Of a DNA stretch of 64,000 nucleotides, positions 59,384 through 64,000 are shown one piece after another. The DNA is from Brachybacterium sp. P6-10-X1 (GTDB lineage: Bacteria; Actinomycetota; Actinomycetes; Actinomycetales; Dermabacteraceae), in contig NZ_CP017297.1 in assembly GCF_001969445.1 (NCBI RefSeq), positions 4,030,001 through 4,094,000 of the forward strand, read 5' to 3'. The number at the start of each line of letters is the position of its first letter. The first letter of the stretch is position 1. The notes beneath the pieces were generated by a model. It saw only the letters and a program-made list of their open reading frames with translations, made no database searches and was not told the DNA's origin. The position numbers and the translations under genes are program-made.

Positions 59384-61060
59384 ATGGAGCCGATGAAGAC
59401 CCCGCACCACCGCAACGACGCCGGGAAGACCGCTGACCGGAACGTCCCGGCAACCGCCGACCGGAACGTCTCGATGACCGCCGACCGGAACGTCCCGGCG
59501 ACCGCCGACGGGAACGCCCGACGCCGCGACCTCGCCTCCGGGCCGGGTGCGACCTCCGGCTCCGACGATCACGACGGAGCCCGCCCCAACATCGTCTTCA
59601 TCCTCACCGACGACCACGCCGCTCACGCCATCAGCGCCTATTCCGGCCGGGTCAACTCCACCCCGAACCTCGACCGGATCGCCGCGCAGGGTGCGCGGCT
59701 CGACTCGCTGTACTGCACCAACTCGATCTGCACCCCGAGCCGCGCCACCATCCTCTCGGGCACCTACTCGCACATCAACGGCGCCGCCACGATCTATTCC
59801 GGCTTCGACTACCGGGTGCGCACCTTCCCGCAGGTCCTGCACGAGTGCGGGTACCGCACCGCGCTGTTCGGCAAGTGGCACCTCGGCCACGAGGCGCACA
59901 ACGACCCCCGCGGCTTCGACGAGTGGCGCATCTACCGCGGCCAGGGCGAGTACAACGACCCAGTCATGTACGGCATCGACGCCGCGGGAGAGCGCGTCGA
60001 CGAGGTGGTGCCCGGCTATGCCACCGACACCGTCACCGACCTCGCGCTCGACTGGCTCGACCGCACCCAGGACACGGACCCGGACGCCCCCTTCTGCCTG
60101 CTGCTGCACCACAAGGCACCGCATCGAAACTGGATCCCCCACCCCCGCCATGCGGACCTCTACCCGGTGGACTCGATCCCCGAGCCGGACACCTTGTTCG
60201 ACGATCACTCGAGCATGAGCCGCGCCGTCCGCGACGTGCGCATGAGCATCGCCGACGACCTCACGGAGAACGACCTCAAGCAGCCGCTGCCGCCCGAGCT
60301 CGAGGGAGAGGAGCACCGCGAGGCCCGGACCCGTCGCAACTACCAGCTGTACATGCGCGACTACCTGCAGACCATCCAGGCCATCGACGACTCCACCGGC
60401 CGCGTGCTCGCCGACCTCGAATCCCGCGGACTCGCGGAGAACACGATCGTGGTCTACACCTCCGACCAGGGGTTCTTCCTCGGTGACCACGGCTGGTTCG
60501 ACAAGCGGCTGATGTTCGACCAGTCCCTGCAGATGCCGATGATGGTGCGTTGGCCGGCGCAGATCGCCCCCGGATCGGTGGTCGAGGAGCTCGCCACCAA
60601 CGTCGATCTCGCCGCCACGCTGCTCGATGCCTGCGGCCTCGACCCCGACGAGTCGCTCCCGGACCAGCAGGGCCGCAGTCTGCTCCCGCTGCTGGACGGC
60701 ACCGCCGACGATGCCACGCGTGGGGCCTGGCCGGACGCCATGTACTACCGCTATTGGGAGCACGAGGACCCGGCCCATAACGCACCTGCTCACTACGGCA
60801 TCCGCACTGGCACCCACAAGCTGATCCATTACTACGGAGACGGGATGGGGGCGCCCGGCTCCTCCGACGCGATCCGCGAGCCCGAGTGGGAGATGTACGA
60901 CCTGGTCGCCGACCCTGCCGAGCTCACCAACATCGCAGACGATCCCGTGCACGCCGCGATCCGTGCCGATCTCGAGAAGCGGCTGGCCCAGCTGCAGGCC
61001 GAGGTGGGGGATCGGCCCTATGAGGGGCCGCAGACGCCGCGCCCGCCGTGGGGTCGGTGA
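59384..61060 (+). CDS. Sulfatase (type I, formylglycine enzyme)
   Basis: A 558-residue sulfatase. The active-site Cys to be converted to formylglycine is C116 in CTPSRATILSG; metal ligands are in IVFILTDDHAAHAIS (D76, D77), and FGKWHLGHEA and YTSDQGFFLGDHGWFDKRLM match family motifs. It resembles N-sulfoglucosamine or choline/aryl sulfatases with YRYWEHEDPAH; the substrate is a sulfated sugar or similar. The N-terminal 50 residues contain four repeats of TADRNVPA and no signal peptide, so it is probably cytoplasmic. No formylglycine-generating enzyme is in the window. Confidence 0.92.
   Translation: MEPMKTPHHRNDAGKTADRNVPATADRNVSMTADRNVPATADGNARRRDLASGPGATSGSDDHDGARPNIVFILTDDHAAHAISAYSGRVNSTPNLDRIAAQGARLDSLYCTNSICTPSRATILSGTYSHINGAATIYSGFDYRVRTFPQVLHECGYRTALFGKWHLGHEAHNDPRGFDEWRIYRGQGEYNDPVMYGIDAAGERVDEVVPGYATDTVTDLALDWLDRTQDTDPDAPFCLLLHHKAPHRNWIPHPRHADLYPVDSIPEPDTLFDDHSSMSRAVRDVRMSIADDLTENDLKQPLPPELEGEEHREARTRRNYQLYMRDYLQTIQAIDDSTGRVLADLESRGLAENTIVVYTSDQGFFLGDHGWFDKRLMFDQSLQMPMMVRWPAQIAPGSVVEELATNVDLAATLLDACGLDPDESLPDQQGRSLLPLLDGTADDATRGAWPDAMYYRYWEHEDPAHNAPAHYGIRTGTHKLIHYYGDGMGAPGSSDAIREPEWEMYDLVADPAELTNIADDPVHAAIRADLEKRLAQLQAEVGDRPYEGPQTPRPPWGR
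59429..59524. repeat. Four 24-bp tandem repeats in sulfatase 5' end
   Basis: Four copies of a 24-bp unit (about ACCGCCGACCGGAACGTCCC GGCG) encode TADRNVPA, TADRNVSM, TADRNVPA and TADGNARR. The extra residues lie before the catalytic fold and are not part of it. Confidence 0.88.
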
Positions 61061-61092
61061 GCCTCGGTGAGCCAGGGTCGCGTCGTCGGCCC

Positions 61093-61236
61093 CGAATCAC
61101 GGCGGCCCCGAACCACGGCGGCCACGAACCACGTCGGCCTCGATCCACGGCGGCCGCGAACCACGTCGGCCTCGATCCACGTCGGCCTCGATCCACGGCG
61201 GCCGCGAACCACGTCGGCCTCGAACCACGGCGCCCA
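61093..61236. repeat. Nine 16-bp tandem repeats, noncoding
   Basis: Nine copies of a 16-bp unit, consensus CGAWCCACGKCGGCCN, lie between the convergent sulfatase and membrane-protein genes. Units alternate between forms with CCACGTCGGCCT and CCACGGCGGCCG. The 16-bp period is not a multiple of three, so it is not a protein repeat. Confidence 0.95.
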
Positions 61237-61301
61237 CGGTCCGCGCCGGGCACGGCCCACACCAGCCGCAGCCGGCACCGGCCTCCGTGCCCCTGCTGAC
61301 C

Positions 61302-61850
61302 TCACCGAGCCCGCGGCAGCACCGTGCACAACAGCGCGAGCACGGCCAGGGCCCCGACGACCAGCATCCACGGGCCCAACTGGATCCCCGAGAGCACCAC
61401 GACGAGCACACCGGCGACCACGCTCACGGCGAGCACCATGAGCAGTCCGCGGCCGGTGAGCAGCCACGCCGAGCGATCGAACACCCCGTGCACCGGGATC
61501 GTGGACGCCAGCGCGAAAGCCGAGTGGGACACCAGCAGCGCGAGCCCCACCATCCCTGCCCGCAGCGTCGTCAGATCCCCCTGGCCGGCCAGGACCAGGA
61601 TGATCACGGCCGGCGCGAGCAGTCCGACGTCGCTGTCCGGGCGGAACATCTGCACCCCCAGCGAGACCGCGACGGCCAGCAGCACGAACACGGCACCGAA
61701 GTTCTGGGCCAGACCGCCCGGCATCGCGACGGACAGGGCCAGGAGCATCGCGGCGACACCCAGCAGGCGCAGCACCCACTGCGTGCCGCTGACCTTCTGC
61801 AGCTCCAGCAGCCGCCCCGCGATCGGATCGACCAGACCGCCCAGACGCAT
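61302..61850 (-). CDS. Small multipass membrane protein of MoxR operon
   Basis: A 182-residue membrane protein with about five helices (VLRLLGVAAMLLALSVAMPGG, NFGAVFVLLAVAVSLGV, LLAPAVIILVLAGQG, LLMVLAVSVVAGVLVVVLSG, MLVVGALAVLALLC). No family is recognised. Its ATG overlaps the stop of the DUF58 gene by one base, with GGAGG just upstream, so it is the third gene of a MoxR-DUF58 operon and may work with DUF58 proteins at the membrane. Confidence 0.75.
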   Translation of the reverse strand: MRLGGLVDPIAGRLLELQKVSGTQWVLRLLGVAAMLLALSVAMPGGLAQNFGAVFVLLAVAVSLGVQMFRPDSDVGLLAPAVIILVLAGQGDLTTLRAGMVGLALLVSHSAFALASTIPVHGVFDRSAWLLTGRGLLMVLAVSVVAGVLVVVLSGIQLGPWMLVVGALAVLALLCTVLPRAR

Positions 61851-63237
61851 CAGGACCTCCTCATCCGCGGCGCGGACCGAGCGGCCGCCAACGACAGCAG
61901 GACCGGGGCCAGTGAGGACGGGCCCTCCCAGGCCGTCACCGGGACCCCGGACTCGCGCAGCTCCCGCACGGTCCGCTCCCGCAGCAGGCGACGCAGCGCC
62001 CAGGCCTCGGGCCAGAACCGGTCGGAGACCTTGCCGTCCAGGCGCAGCGGCTTGCCGTTCAGCACGGACACGTCCCCGATGCTGGGCGGGAGGGTGTCCA
62101 CGACGATGATGTCGGCCCCGTGCGCCACCAGGACCCCGATCTGCGCGATGGCCTCGGCATGCAGCAGCGGGGAGCAGACCACGGTCAGAGTGCCGGGCCG
62201 CACCGTGCGCAGGCGCCGCGCGGGGTGGGTGCGACCGTCCTCGCGGGACGCCCGGGCGAGGGCGTCGGTGAGCACGCGCAGCTGCCGCGGACCGGTGCCG
62301 GGAGCGATCGGACCGATCAGGTGCCCGAGGTCGAACACCGAGACCCGGTCGCCGGCGGCCAGGTAGTGCCTGGCCACCGCGGAGGTCGCCCGGATCGTCA
62401 TGTCCAGGCTGGTGGGAGCGTTCTCGCCGCTCCACGGTGCCGCGGCGACATCCGCGATCGTGTCGGTGACGAGCAGGACGTCGGTGTCCTGCTCGGTGAA
62501 GGTCGCATTGGTGTGCAGCGTGCCGGTGCGCTGGGAGACGCGCCAGTTGATGCGGTGGAGCCGGTCGCCGGGGCGGAACGCCCGCACCTCCGACAGGGCG
62601 GTGCCGTCGCCGCGCCGGCGGGACAGGTGCATCCCGCTGATCCCGATCGGCGTCGGGACCTCCACGGGCGCTTCGAGCACCGTCGAATGCGGGATCACCT
62701 GCACGTCCAGCCGCGGCAACAGCTGTTGGGCGCGGAAGGCCCCGAAGGCGTCGCTGACCAGCACATGCACCGGCCCCACGTGGATCCGTCCCCAGCGCTG
62801 AGCACTGACGCGCAACCGCAGCGAGCCGTCGCCGGCCGCGGAGCCGTGTCGCGGTGAGAAGTGGGAGTGGGGTGGCAGGGGGATCGTGGCCGCGGTCAGC
62901 ACGCCCGGTGCGGTCCGGACCGAGATGGCTGCGGTGCCGCCCTCCTCGATGGACCGGCGGTTGGAGGTCACGGTGGCCGCCGCCGTGCCGTGCTCCTCCC
63001 CGCGTGCGATCCGACGAGCGACGGCGACCAGCGTCCACACCAGCAGCGGCAGGCCGGCGAGGATGATCACCGGCCGGCCCGCGAGGACCGCCAGGGCCAG
63101 GCAGGCACAACCGATCACCGCAGCACGCACCAGCGCGGCGGTCGGCCTGGTCGACACCCGCCGCGGCCCGGCCGGTTCTCCGCCCGGCCCGGTCGGTACC
63201 CCGGGCGGCACCCGGTGCGGCTCGGGCGGGGAGGTGG

Positions 63238-63241
<4 letters not shown>
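61850..63241 (-). CDS. DUF58 domain protein
   Basis: A 463-residue protein. Two hydrophobic segments lie near the N terminus (about 38-75), then an immunoglobulin-like region (85-200) and the DUF58 core: VREVRAFRPGDRLHRINWR-type ALSEVRAFRPGDRLHRINWRV, followed by a von Willebrand A-like part with LLVTDTIADV (a variant of the DxSxS site). DUF58 proteins pair with MoxR ATPases, probably in assembly or chaperoning of membrane complexes. The GTG at 63241 overlaps the MoxR stop as GTGA. Confidence 0.88.

Positions 63242-64000
<759 letters not shown>

Noticed and set aside
61093-61236. CRISPR-like array
   Set aside because: The 16-bp units are directly adjacent with no unique spacers and no cas genes are in the window, so it is a simple tandem repeat.

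Overview
The window is very GC-rich and densely packed, with GTG and TTG starts, four-base stop/start overlaps, a DUF222-HNH gene, an XPB-type helicase, a Helicase_C_3 protein, a DUF6318 lipoprotein and many twin-arginine or lipobox signal sequences. This points to a chromosome of an actinobacterium of the order Micrococcales. A Brachybacterium-like (Dermabacteraceae) source is my best guess, by inference only. I see no phage, plasmid, insertion sequence, CRISPR array or rRNA.

Left part (1-23.9 kb): the 3' end of a family 2 glycoside hydrolase; a methyltransferase and double-GNAT pair; a zinc alcohol dehydrogenase; an RNase HI fused to a SnoaL-like domain, coupled to a DUF418 membrane protein and a DUF4031 protein; a histidine kinase/response regulator pair; a LapA-like protein; an XPB helicase; a Gln/Pro-rich membrane protein; 6-phosphogluconate dehydrogenase; a Helicase_C_3 protein; an unusual tRNA with a UAA anticodon; a YggS-type PLP protein; a ROK repressor divergent from an MFS exporter; a Cys/Met PLP enzyme; and a Bax-inhibitor-1 protein.

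Middle (23.9-40.2 kb): cardiolipin synthase; two tandem paralogous membrane-anchored proteins; a ThiD-family kinase with altered active-site motifs; a GH3 lipoprotein; a translationally coupled run of four genes (SRPBCC-like protein, prolyl oligopeptidase, DinB-like protein, alpha/beta hydrolase lacking its nucleophile serine); a repeat-rich exported protein; a DUF2079 membrane protein; and a large secreted subtilase.

Right part (40.2-64 kb): the clearest functional system is a sialic-acid operon on the minus strand, running from 51052 down to a terminator near 40.2 kb. It encodes a peptide-type ABC importer (binding protein, permease, permease-ATPase fusion, ATPase), N-acetylneuraminate lyase, ManNAc kinase, ManNAc-6-P epimerase, a Tat-exported sialidase and a second sialidase without a signal. 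A FadR/GntR regulator is divergent from it, with a perfect palindrome in the shared promoter region. Together these genes would release, import and degrade sialic acid to GlcNAc-6-P. With the GH2, GH3, sulfatase and secreted protease genes they suggest foraging on host or mucin-type glycoconjugates. Beyond the operon lie an ArsD-like protein, a TetR/alcohol dehydrogenase pair with its own palindromic operator, MsrA, a DUF6318 lipoprotein/PKD-like secreted protein pair crossed by a sharp low-GC segment, a DUF222-HNH protein, a sulfatase, a nine-copy 16-bp noncoding repeat, and a MoxR/DUF58/membrane-protein operon that runs off the right edge.
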